Assembly (NCBI RefSeq): GCF_004365705.1
Contig: NZ_SOBN01000001.1
Coordinates: 5,690,001 to 5,754,000 of the forward strand
DNA length: 64,000 bases
Origin: Streptomyces sp. 846.5
GTDB taxonomy: Bacteria > Actinomycetota > Actinomycetes > Streptomycetales > Streptomycetaceae
Direction: 5' to 3'
Under the pieces are notes generated by a model that searched no databases, was not told the DNA's origin, and saw only the letters and a list, made by a program, of their open reading frames with translations. Positions 8,555 through 15,205 of this stretch are shown here, in pieces. The stretch's first letter is position 1; every line of letters begins with the position of its first letter. Position numbers and translations under genes: made by a program.

Positions 8555-9592
8555 GTGGGGCTGACGATTGCGGACGGGCGGAAGCTGACCTTCCTGCTGG
8601 AGCTGGTGCGTCCGGACCAGGCGCAGCGGGTGCTGGGCCGGATCGGGCAGCTCGGCAGCGAGCAGTCGGCGCCGCGCGAGTTGCGCGCACTGCTGAACGG
8701 GCGTCAGCCGCCGCTCATCGTGTGGCTGTGGGTGCTGGCCTGCGACCTGCCCGAGCTCAACGCGGTGGCGTTCGAGGTGCGCGAGCTGGGGGACGCCATC
8801 CGCAGGGACATCATCGAGGGCGTCCCGTTCGGGCCGGACCGGGACCGGCGGACCGAGCGGCTGCCGCTGTCGCCGATACTCGAGCGGCGTCAGAGCTACG
8901 GGCAGATGGAGTTGGAGTTCGACCTGCCGTCCCGGCAGACCGCCGAGCAGGTGCTGCCTGCGCTGCGCGCCGCGGGCGAGGCCCGGAAGCTGCGCCGGGC
9001 CCGGAAGTTCGCCGGGGCGCTGCCGCGCGACGAGTGGGACCGGGTGGCGCGGGCGGACCTGGCCGACCCGCTGCCGGGCTATGCGCGCTGGGCGCTCTCC
9101 TGCCAGGTCAACTGCCCGTCGTCGCTGCGCGAGCAGTTCGGCAGCCATGGCAAGTTCCGGTACCGGCTCCAGCAGGCCGGGGTGTTGGCGGAGCCGCACA
9201 GCTACATCGCGCGGAGCTCGGCCCGGGACGTCCTGCTGACCCTGGGTGTGATCGCGCAACCGCACTTCCCGGCGGGCCGTCAGTTCCGGGAGGAACTGGC
9301 CCCGCTGGTGCGGGAGCACCTGGGCGGGCACGCCGACGCCTGGGCGGTGCTGGCCCAACTGCTGCCGACGTTCAGCGGATCGCTGCCGGAGCTGATCAGC
9401 ACGGCCGGTGCGATCGCAGGTCCTGATCCAGATCCGGAGCCGAGTCCCGGTTTGGGTCCGGAGGACGTGGACGACGGGGACCGGCCGGATTCGAACCCGC
9501 GTATACCTGATCCGGAGTCAGGCGCGCCTGCCTCTGCGCTACAGCCCCCGTCGGCCCCGACCCTAGCCGTTGGAGGGGCGGTTGGGCCATGA
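8555..9592 (+). CDS. Unrecognised helical protein, first gene of the vWA/AAA operon
   Basis: A 345-residue protein read from the GTG at 8555-8557, which follows a GA/G-rich ribosome site. I do not recognise the family. It is rich in Leu, Arg and Ala, largely helical, with no membrane segment and no catalytic motif I can name. Conserved-looking blocks are ADGRKLTFLLELVRPDQA (residues about 6-23) and LSCQVNCPSSLREQFG (about 185-200). The last 60 residues are Pro/Asp/Gly-rich and are the sense translation across a minus-strand tRNA-like gene at 9477-9548 (reading RPDSNPRIPDPESGAP). Its TGA overlaps the ATG of the next ORF (ATGA at 9589-9592), which implies that translation really does run through the antisense tRNA. 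By position it could be the third component of a vWA/MoxR system. That is inference. Confidence 0.7.
   Translation: MGLTIADGRKLTFLLELVRPDQAQRVLGRIGQLGSEQSAPRELRALLNGRQPPLIVWLWVLACDLPELNAVAFEVRELGDAIRRDIIEGVPFGPDRDRRTERLPLSPILERRQSYGQMELEFDLPSRQTAEQVLPALRAAGEARKLRRARKFAGALPRDEWDRVARADLADPLPGYARWALSCQVNCPSSLREQFGSHGKFRYRLQQAGVLAEPHSYIARSSARDVLLTLGVIAQPHFPAGRQFREELAPLVREHLGGHADAWAVLAQLLPTFSGSLPELISTAGAIAGPDPDPEPSPGLGPEDVDDGDRPDSNPRIPDPESGAPASALQPPSAPTLAVGGAVGP
9477..9548 (-). tRNA. Atypical tRNA-Arg-like (anticodon CCG)
   Basis: A 72-base cloverleaf on the minus strand. The acceptor GGGGCTG pairs with CGGTCCC (with G-U pairs). T8-A9 is followed by a D arm GCGC/GCGC with loop AGAGGCAG. The anticodon stem CCTGA/TCAGG has loop CTCCGGA, giving anticodon CCG (arginine, CGG codons). 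The variable region is TATAC, and the T arm is GCGGG-TTCGAAT-CCGGC with one G-G mismatch. No CCA is encoded. It lies antisense inside the 3' end of the gene ending at 9592. It shares its D-loop and T-loop with the two elements at 14239-14414 and does not resemble the housekeeping streptomycete tRNA-Arg that I know. Whether it is charged, or is a tRNA mimic, is open. Confidence 0.7.
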
Positions 9593-9696
9593 GTTACGAC
9601 CGCCCCCGACTGCATGTCGTCGACCCCACCGACCGCCGGGCCCTGGCCGACTATCGTCCGGCCGCGCCGGCCGTCGTCGCCGAGGCCGGGGGCTGA
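9589..9696 (+). CDS. Small 35-residue ORF coupled to both neighbours
   Basis: ATG at 9589 overlaps the preceding gene's stop (ATGA), and GGAGGGG lies 10 bases upstream. The product MSYDRPRLHVVDPTDRRALA (first 20 residues) has normal streptomycete codon use with G/C third positions, unlike the Arg/Pro-rich translation of the overlapping downstream frame. It ends at TGA 9694-9696, directly followed by AGGAGG (9697-9702), the apparent ribosome site of the metallopeptidase/vWA gene. It is either a genuine leader or small protein, or the true N-terminus of the next gene separated from it by a frameshift (natural or from assembly). Confidence 0.5.
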   Translation: MSYDRPRLHVVDPTDRRALADYRPAAPAVVAEAGG

Positions 9697-9707
9697 AGGA
9701 GGCCGCG

Positions 9708-11012
9708 CTGCTGGACTTTGGTCTGACCGAGTCCGCCGTCGCCTCCTGGCTGTACGCCAAATGCCATCACCAGCTGCCCACCACGGCCGTGGACACCGCC
9801 GCCGTGGTGGCCTCCGGCGACGGCAGCTGCCTGCTGCTCTACAACCCGGACTTCTTCGTCGGCCTCGGCCTGGACGGGGTCAAGTTCGTTCTCTTCCACG
9901 AGGCCCGCCATCTGATCCAGCGTCACCTCTACACCGAGCCGGAACTGCGCGAGGACCCGGTGTTCGCGGTGGCGGCCGAGGTCACCATCAACCATGTCGC
10001 GCTGCTTCGGCTGGGCCGCGAGCGGCTCCCGCTGCTGGACGGCGTCCCGGTGGGCATCGACCCGCGGACCGTGCACGCGGGCTATGTCGCCGACCTCGAC
10101 GCGCAGGGGCTGGCGGCGTTGCCCTATCCGGCGTTCGTCCGGACCGACCACGGCTGCTACTCCGAGCTCAAGCGGATGCGCAACCCGCCGGTCCCGCAGC
10201 CGCGTTGCATCCACCTCAGCGGCGGGAGAGCGGGCGACGGCCGAACGGGCGGGGGCGGGGTGCCGTGCGACCAGGAGGCGGTGGACGCCGCCGTGTCGTC
10301 CGTCCTCCTCAACGCCCTGCTCGCGGCTCGGCGCGGCAACCGGGTCGCCGAGGACGAGTTGGTGGACCTGATGGGCCGCAGCGAGGACGGCTCCGCCAAC
10401 GCGTCCCGGGTCTGGGGCCGGATCGGCGCCGGCGCGCTGCGCGGGGAGACGGTGCGGACCCGGCGGGTCGACTGGTGGCAGCGCTGGCTGGTGGACGTCC
10501 TGGCGTCCCGGCTGCGCGAGGGCGAGCGGCTGGTCTACCCCAAGAAGCGCGGGGCGATCCTCGCCGCCCTGGGCCACGACCCGATGCTCTCCCGGCGCGG
10601 TCCGGTCCGGGACAAGGTGCTGGCCATCGCCTACGACACCTCGGGGTCGATGCCCGACTCGGTGGTGCACTGGCTGACCGAACTGGTGGGCCAGATCGAC
10701 GGGGTGGAGGCGCACTGGTTGTCGTTTGACGGCGCGGTGATGCCCTTCCGGCCGGGTGAGCGGGTGCGCGGCGGAGGCGGCACCAGCTTCCAGGTCGTCG
10801 CCGACTACCTGGAGGGCCGCTCGGAGGTCGACGGGCGGCGCTTCGAGGAGCGCCCCGACGCCGTGGTCATGCTGACCGACGGCTACGCCCCGCACATCAC
10901 CCCGGCCGAACCCGACAAGTGGATCTGGCTGATCACCGAGGGCGGCGACGACTGGCCCGAGACCCACACCCCCGCCATGGCCTGCCATCGCGTTACGACA
11001 GGAGAGCAGTGA
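9708..11012 (+). CDS. DUF2201-like putative metallopeptidase with C-terminal vWA domain
   Basis: About 434 residues from the proposed start. The N-terminal half matches the putative metallopeptidase domain of the DUF2201 family: SWLYAKCHHQLPTTAVDTAA, then FVLFHEARHLIQRH, an HExxH motif at residues 64-68. The C-terminal third is a vWA-like fold with an intact MIDAS (YDTSGSM, about 303-309), a glycine-rich GGGGTSF and VVMLTDGYA. Such proteins work with MoxR AAA ATPases, and one follows directly (GTGA overlap). The start is uncertain. AGGAGG at 9697-9702 is ideally spaced for a CTG at 9708, a rare start codon, while the only ATG/GTG/TTG upstream in frame (TTG 9570) would add a non-coding-looking stretch. 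The upstream 35-residue ORF may belong to this protein. Confidence 0.8.
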   Translation: MLDFGLTESAVASWLYAKCHHQLPTTAVDTAAVVASGDGSCLLLYNPDFFVGLGLDGVKFVLFHEARHLIQRHLYTEPELREDPVFAVAAEVTINHVALLRLGRERLPLLDGVPVGIDPRTVHAGYVADLDAQGLAALPYPAFVRTDHGCYSELKRMRNPPVPQPRCIHLSGGRAGDGRTGGGGVPCDQEAVDAAVSSVLLNALLAARRGNRVAEDELVDLMGRSEDGSANASRVWGRIGAGALRGETVRTRRVDWWQRWLVDVLASRLREGERLVYPKKRGAILAALGHDPMLSRRGPVRDKVLAIAYDTSGSMPDSVVHWLTELVGQIDGVEAHWLSFDGAVMPFRPGERVRGGGGTSFQVVADYLEGRSEVDGRRFEERPDAVVMLTDGYAPHITPAEPDKWIWLITEGGDDWPETHTPAMACHRVTTGEQ

Positions 11013-12847
11013 ACCAGCACAGCACGACGGTGGACGCCGTCGTTCGGGAGCTCTCCCCGCTGGAGCAGTTCATCGATGCGATGATCGACCTCGGCCAGAC
11101 CGGCCAGGTCTTCGGCGAGCACGGCATCGGCAAGACCGCGACCTTCTTCTCGCACATCGCCCGGAGCCATCCCGACACCGAGTTGGTCTTCGTCCCCGCC
11201 GCCAACCTCACCCCCGACGACCTGCTCGCCAATGCCCCGGTGCGCGACGCGGCCAGCGGTGAACTGGTGCTGCGTCAGCTGGTGATGCGTCAGCTCCGGC
11301 CCGGGAAGCGGTTCGTGCTGCTGATCGACGACTCGCTGCAGGCCGGGGAGTCGATCCAGTCGCAGCTGATGCAGATCGCCTGCAACTGGACCCTGGGCGA
11401 GTTCGACCTTCGCGAACTGGGCTGCGTCGGGGTCTTCCTCACCGACAACGAGTCGCTGGCCGAGACCGCCGCCAGGCGGAGCGACCTGGCGATCCTGGAC
11501 CGCATGGTCACGGTGCGGATCACGGCCAACGACACCGCCTGGCGGGCCGAGCTCAGCGCCCGCTTCCCCGAGTGGGACCTGCGGCCGCTGTTCCGGCTCT
11601 GGGCCGCGCAGACCCCGGCTGTGCGGGAGCTGTTGTCCCCGCGCACCCTGGAGCACATCCTGGCCAATGCCGGGGAGGGATTCCCGCTGGTCTGGGGCCT
11701 GCCGTTGATCAACGGCGAGCGGCTGCGGCTGGCCGAACCCGGCCTGGCCGACGACGGCAAGCCGCACCCCAGCCGCACCGGCGAGATCCTGGACCGGATC
11801 GCCGCCGCCCTGGGCGTCGCCAACCCCGCCCAGGTGCCGGACCCGGTGCGCCGGGTCGTCCGCGCCGCGCTCCGCAACCGCTGGACGGTGCTGCTCCAGG
11901 GCCCGCCCGGCTGCGGCAAGACGGAGATCGTCCGGCAGCTGGTCCGGGAGGAGCTGGGCCGCGAGCCGCTGTACTACTCCATGCCAGTCACCAACGTCGA
12001 GGACCTGTGCGCCCCGGTCCCGACCCCGGACGGTTCGCTGGACAACCTGCTCGCCGTGCACTTCACCGGCGACGGCCCCAAGGCCGTGGTCTGGGACGAG
12101 TACAACCGCGCCAAGGACAAGGCCGCCTTCGCCAAGCTGATGGAGATCACCCAGGAGTGGTCGCTGGCCGGACAGCGCATCGGCGGGCTGCGAGCCCAGA
12201 TCGCCCTGCAGAACCCGCCGTACCACCTGGGCCGCAAGCTCCAGGTGGCCCGGAACAACATCGCCCAGGCGACGCGGTTCACCGCCTCGCTGGTCGTCGA
12301 CCCGGCCGACATCCCCGCCAACGAATGGCTGATCGCGCGGTACGGCGCGGTCGCGGAGACCGTGCTGGAGTGGTGGAAGAACGACATCGACGAGGACGGC
12401 CGGGCCTGGATCACCAAGCGCACCCTGGAACGGCTGATCAAGCTGCACAGCAAGGGCCTGCCGCTGCAGATCGGGACGATCTACCTGGGGGACGGCGAGT
12501 ACGCGCCGGTCCCGCTCACCTCGTTGGTGGAGCGGCTGGAACGCCGACCGGTGACCGGGCTCCGCGAGCTGGCAGCCGACCCGGCCGGCTGGGAGCAGCG
12601 GCTGCGCCGGGCGGCGGAGGCGTCCAGCGAGGGGACCAATGACAGCGACACGGTGCACCAGGTGATCTCCAACGCCGAGTTGTCCCAGCTACGGAGACAC
12701 CAGGCGCTGATAGCCCGGCTGGTGGCCTGGCTGCCGCCCAAGCTCAGGTCGACGTATCTGGTGGGGGCGTCGGACGAGCACCAGCGGTACTGGATCGAGA
12801 CGTTCGCGCTGATGCCGCGTCATCCTCACCAATCGGCGACGCGGTAG
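11009..12847 (+). CDS. Tandem MoxR-type AAA+ ATPase
   Basis: A 612-residue protein from the GTG at 11009, which overlaps the previous stop (GTGA) and follows GGAGAGCA. There are two nucleotide-binding modules. The first has Walker A GEHGIGKT (residues 36-43) and an acidic LLIDDS strand. The second has Walker A QGPPGCGKTE (about 298-307) and Walker B AVVWDEYNRA (about 358-367), the form seen in MoxR and dynein-like AAA proteins. The C-terminal 200 residues are helical. MoxR ATPases pair with vWA proteins to remodel or insert cofactors into partners, and the coupled DUF2201/vWA gene upstream is the obvious partner. The 3' end overlaps the convergent SDR gene by 22 bases. Confidence 0.88.
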   Translation: MNQHSTTVDAVVRELSPLEQFIDAMIDLGQTGQVFGEHGIGKTATFFSHIARSHPDTELVFVPAANLTPDDLLANAPVRDAASGELVLRQLVMRQLRPGKRFVLLIDDSLQAGESIQSQLMQIACNWTLGEFDLRELGCVGVFLTDNESLAETAARRSDLAILDRMVTVRITANDTAWRAELSARFPEWDLRPLFRLWAAQTPAVRELLSPRTLEHILANAGEGFPLVWGLPLINGERLRLAEPGLADDGKPHPSRTGEILDRIAAALGVANPAQVPDPVRRVVRAALRNRWTVLLQGPPGCGKTEIVRQLVREELGREPLYYSMPVTNVEDLCAPVPTPDGSLDNLLAVHFTGDGPKAVVWDEYNRAKDKAAFAKLMEITQEWSLAGQRIGGLRAQIALQNPPYHLGRKLQVARNNIAQATRFTASLVVDPADIPANEWLIARYGAVAETVLEWWKNDIDEDGRAWITKRTLERLIKLHSKGLPLQIGTIYLGDGEYAPVPLTSLVERLERRPVTGLRELAADPAGWEQRLRRAAEASSEGTNDSDTVHQVISNAELSQLRRHQALIARLVAWLPPKLRSTYLVGASDEHQRYWIETFALMPRHPHQSATR

Positions 12848-14211
12848 TCCTTGAGGAAGACGCCGGACACCGGGTGCCCGGCCTCACCGCGCACGATCGG
12901 GTCGTAGATCCTGGCTGCTCCGTCCACGATGTCGAGCGGGGTGCGGAAGCCCTGGTCGGCGATCCGGGCCTTCTTGGGCGCCGGGTTCTCGTCGGTTATC
13001 CAGCCCGTGTCGACGTTGCTGAGATGCACCCCCTGGGCGGCGAGTTCCTCGGCACTGGTGCGGGTGAGCATGTTGAGGGCGGCCTTGGCCATGTTGGTGT
13101 GCGGGTGTCCTGCGGTCTTGTTGCGGACCGAGAAGCGGCCCTCGACGGCTGTGACATTGACGATGTAGCGGCGGGGGTGGGGTGAGGCCAGCAGCAGCGG
13201 CAGCAGCCGGTCGCAGAGCAGCGTCGGCGTCACGGCATTGACCAGCTGGGTCTCCAGCAGCTCGGCCGGGTCCAGCCCGCCCAGCCGGGCGGACCAGGAG
13301 TTCTCCGGCGCGGTGTCGGGCAGCAGCCCGGCCTCGTCGGTGAGCAGCGCGAGGGCGGACGAGGGCCCGGCGGCGCCGGCGGGCGCCAGCTCCTGACCGG
13401 TGCGGAAGCCGGGTGCCTCCAGCAGCCGTTGCTGCGTTTGCGACGTGTCATCGGGCAAAGCCTCCCGCTCCCCGGCCGCCAGCACGGCGTAGGCGCCGGG
13501 CGGGCGGCGTACGGTCTGCGCGGCGTTGTTCACCAGGATGTCCAACGGCCGCCCTTCGGCGCGCAGTTGCTCGCACAGGCCGAGCACCTGGCGCGGGTCG
13601 CGCAGATCGATGCCGACGACGGTCAGGCGATGCAGCCACGCGCCGCTCCCGGGCGCGGCCCGGAAACGACGGACCGTGTCCTTGGGGAAGCGGCTGGTGA
13701 CCAGGAGTTCGGCCCCGTCACGCAACAGCATCAGCGCCAGCTGGAACCCGATCTTCACCCGCCCACCGGTCAGCACCGCCCGCCGCCCCCGCAGGTCGGC
13801 CCGCGCCTCGCGGCGGCTCAGGTTCTCCGCCGCGCAGGTCGGGCAGAGGAGGTGGTAGAAGGCATCGGCGAGGGTGTAGGTCTCCTTGCATATGTAGCAG
13901 CGACGCGGTCGACGGTAGGTGCCTACGACGGTGCTGTCGCAGTCGCCGTCCCGGGCGGGGGGTACCAGCGGTGCGTCCTCGCGCCGTTCCCCGCCCCCGG
14001 TCGCGGTGGCCCGGACCACCGCCGCGTCCGCCTCGGCGTTCTCCGCCCGGCGGGCCCGACGGCGCTGCTGCTGCCCGTCCCGGGCGAACGACTCCGCAAC
14101 CCGCTCGGCACGGAGCCGCACCGGATCGGTGGCGGGCAGCGCCCGCAGGCGGCCGACGGTACGGGTGAACGCGTCCAACTCGGCATCGGTGAGCGGGATG
14201 TCATCCGCCAA
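12826..14211 (-). CDS. Zinc-ribbon short-chain dehydrogenase-like protein (SDR fold)
   Basis: A 461-residue protein from a TTG at 14209-14211 with a GGGGGCGG ribosome site. Residues about 1-100 are charged and helical. Residues about 103-125 hold two CxxC pairs (CYIC and CPTC), a probable zinc ribbon. An SDR Rossmann domain follows. Its cofactor loop is TGGRVKIG instead of the usual TGxxxGIG, and NNAAQTV is present. In the catalytic region the usual YxxxK reads TNMAK, so the lysine is kept but the tyrosine is not seen. This suggests a noncanonical or binding-only protein. It belongs to a widespread SDR family with the GGRVKIG loop whose role I do not know. It converges on the AAA gene, and two tRNA-like genes lie just upstream on the same strand. 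Confidence 0.82.
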   Translation of the reverse strand: MADDIPLTDAELDAFTRTVGRLRALPATDPVRLRAERVAESFARDGQQQRRRARRAENAEADAAVVRATATGGGERREDAPLVPPARDGDCDSTVVGTYRRPRRCYICKETYTLADAFYHLLCPTCAAENLSRREARADLRGRRAVLTGGRVKIGFQLALMLLRDGAELLVTSRFPKDTVRRFRAAPGSGAWLHRLTVVGIDLRDPRQVLGLCEQLRAEGRPLDILVNNAAQTVRRPPGAYAVLAAGEREALPDDTSQTQQRLLEAPGFRTGQELAPAGAAGPSSALALLTDEAGLLPDTAPENSWSARLGGLDPAELLETQLVNAVTPTLLCDRLLPLLLASPHPRRYIVNVTAVEGRFSVRNKTAGHPHTNMAKAALNMLTRTSAEELAAQGVHLSNVDTGWITDENPAPKKARIADQGFRTPLDIVDGAARIYDPIVRGEAGHPVSGVFLKDYRVADW

Positions 14212-14238
14212 GGTGCCGCCCCCCGTTTCGCTTCCTGT

Positions 14239-14310
14239 GGTCCCGACCGGATTCGAACCGGCGTGGTCCCCCATGCCAAGGGGATGCGACTGCCTCTGCG
14301 CTACGGGGCC
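14239..14310 (-). tRNA. Atypical tRNA-Ala-like (anticodon GGC)
   Basis: A 72-base cloverleaf on the minus strand, 28 bases upstream of the SDR start. The acceptor GGCCCCG/CGGGACC has one C-A mismatch. After TA, the D arm is GCGC/TCGC with loop AGAGGCAG. The anticodon stem TCCCC/GGGGG has loop TTGGCAT (anticodon GGC, alanine). The variable region is ACCAC and the T arm GCCGG-TTCGAAT-CCGGT. The G3-U70 alanine identity pair is absent, so normal charging by AlaRS is doubtful. The D arm and T arm are nearly identical to those of the next element. Confidence 0.65.
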
Positions 14311-14343
14311 GGATCCAACTGTGAACTGGCAACTGCCAACTGC

Positions 14344-14414
14344 CCGGGGGACCGGATTCGAACCGGCGTGGTCCCATTGCGACGGGGATGCGCCTGCCTC
14401 TGCGCTACCCCCGG
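14344..14414 (-). tRNA. Atypical tRNA-Ala-like (anticodon CGC) with extended acceptor
   Basis: A 71-base cloverleaf on the minus strand, 33 bases upstream of the previous one. The acceptor CCGGGGG/CCCCCGG is perfect and extends by three more pairs into TGC/GCA, giving a 10-bp stem, longer than a normal 7-bp acceptor. The D arm is GCGC/GCGC with loop AGAGGCAG. The anticodon stem TCCCC/TGGGA (one mismatch) has loop GTCGCAA (anticodon CGC, alanine). The variable region is CCAC and the T arm GCCGG-TTCGAAT-CCGGT. It lacks G3-U70 and an encoded CCA. The long stem looks more like a tRNA mimic or a processing hairpin than a translation tRNA. Confidence 0.62.
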
Positions 14415-14544
14415 GCATTGCCGACGATGGTAGCGCTCGCCCAGTGTTCATCTGACACCGTGGCGCGGGCTCCGCCACACTGGACCTGCCCGGCGAGTGC
14501 CGGGCCTCGTGGCCGACCCGGACACTCCGGGCGGGGGGACGACT

Positions 14545-15198
14545 GTGTACTGGTTCGGGCTGCTGTGCTGTGCCCTGCTCGGCGTCGAGATCGGCGGGGT
14601 GGCCGCCGGGGCGATCCATCTCACCGACCCGGCCTTCTCCGACAGCGTGCTGCTGTTCGTGCTGAGCATCAACCTGGCCCCGTGGACCGGGCTGATCGGC
14701 TTCGCCGCCGTGATGGGGAGCCGGCCGAAGGCCGAGCGGCTGGCGGAGCGCGCCGAGCGGGCGAAGATCGAGGCGGCCCCGCAGGTGCCCGCGCTCGCCC
14801 GGATCGAGATGTCCCGCGCCGTCGGCGAGGGCCCCGACCTGCCGCTGCTCCTCGACCTCACGGTCGTCCCCGACGGCCGCCCCGGCTACCGGGTCGAGAT
14901 GCACGCCACCGTCAACCTCATGGACATGGACGCCTACCGGGCAGGCTGCGTCGTGGTCGTCGACCACGACCCCGACCGCCCCTGGCGGGTGACGCTCCAC
15001 CGGAATCCTTCGCCCGAGTGGCGCTCCCGCGCGGCCCTCGCCAAGCTCGACTCCGCCCCCGCCTCGACGAAGGTCGCCCGCCCCCTCCCGCCCCCACGCC
15101 CGACCGCCTACCGCCGACCTGGCCGGACGGGGGTGCGGGCGATGCTGGTGGGGATGGCGATCTCGGTGGGGGTGTTCTGGCACTGGTTCGGGGCGTGA
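14545..15198 (+). CDS. Small membrane protein of unknown function
   Basis: A 217-residue protein from the GTG at 14545 with a GGGGGG site seven bases upstream. It has two N-terminal hydrophobic segments (FGLLCCALLGVEIGGVAAG and VLLFVLSINLAPWTGLIGFA). A charged cytoplasmic or extracytoplasmic domain of about 130 residues follows, with beta-like sequence (LPLLLDLTVVPDGRPGYRVE). The C-terminal segment is hydrophobic (MLVGMAISVGVFWHWFGA). I do not recognise the family. It lies divergent from the two tRNA-like genes and converges on the MFS gene with seven bases between stops. Confidence 0.75.
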   Translation: MYWFGLLCCALLGVEIGGVAAGAIHLTDPAFSDSVLLFVLSINLAPWTGLIGFAAVMGSRPKAERLAERAERAKIEAAPQVPALARIEMSRAVGEGPDLPLLLDLTVVPDGRPGYRVEMHATVNLMDMDAYRAGCVVVVDHDPDRPWRVTLHRNPSPEWRSRAALAKLDSAPASTKVARPLPPPRPTAYRRPGRTGVRAMLVGMAISVGVFWHWFGA

Positions 15199-15205
15199 GG
15201 GCGGC

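Noticed and set aside
14240-14455. Plus-strand coding frame over the two tRNA-like genes
   Set aside because: The apparent ORF includes translations of antisense tRNA stems and loops (GFEPAWS-type words), with no ribosome site or homology.
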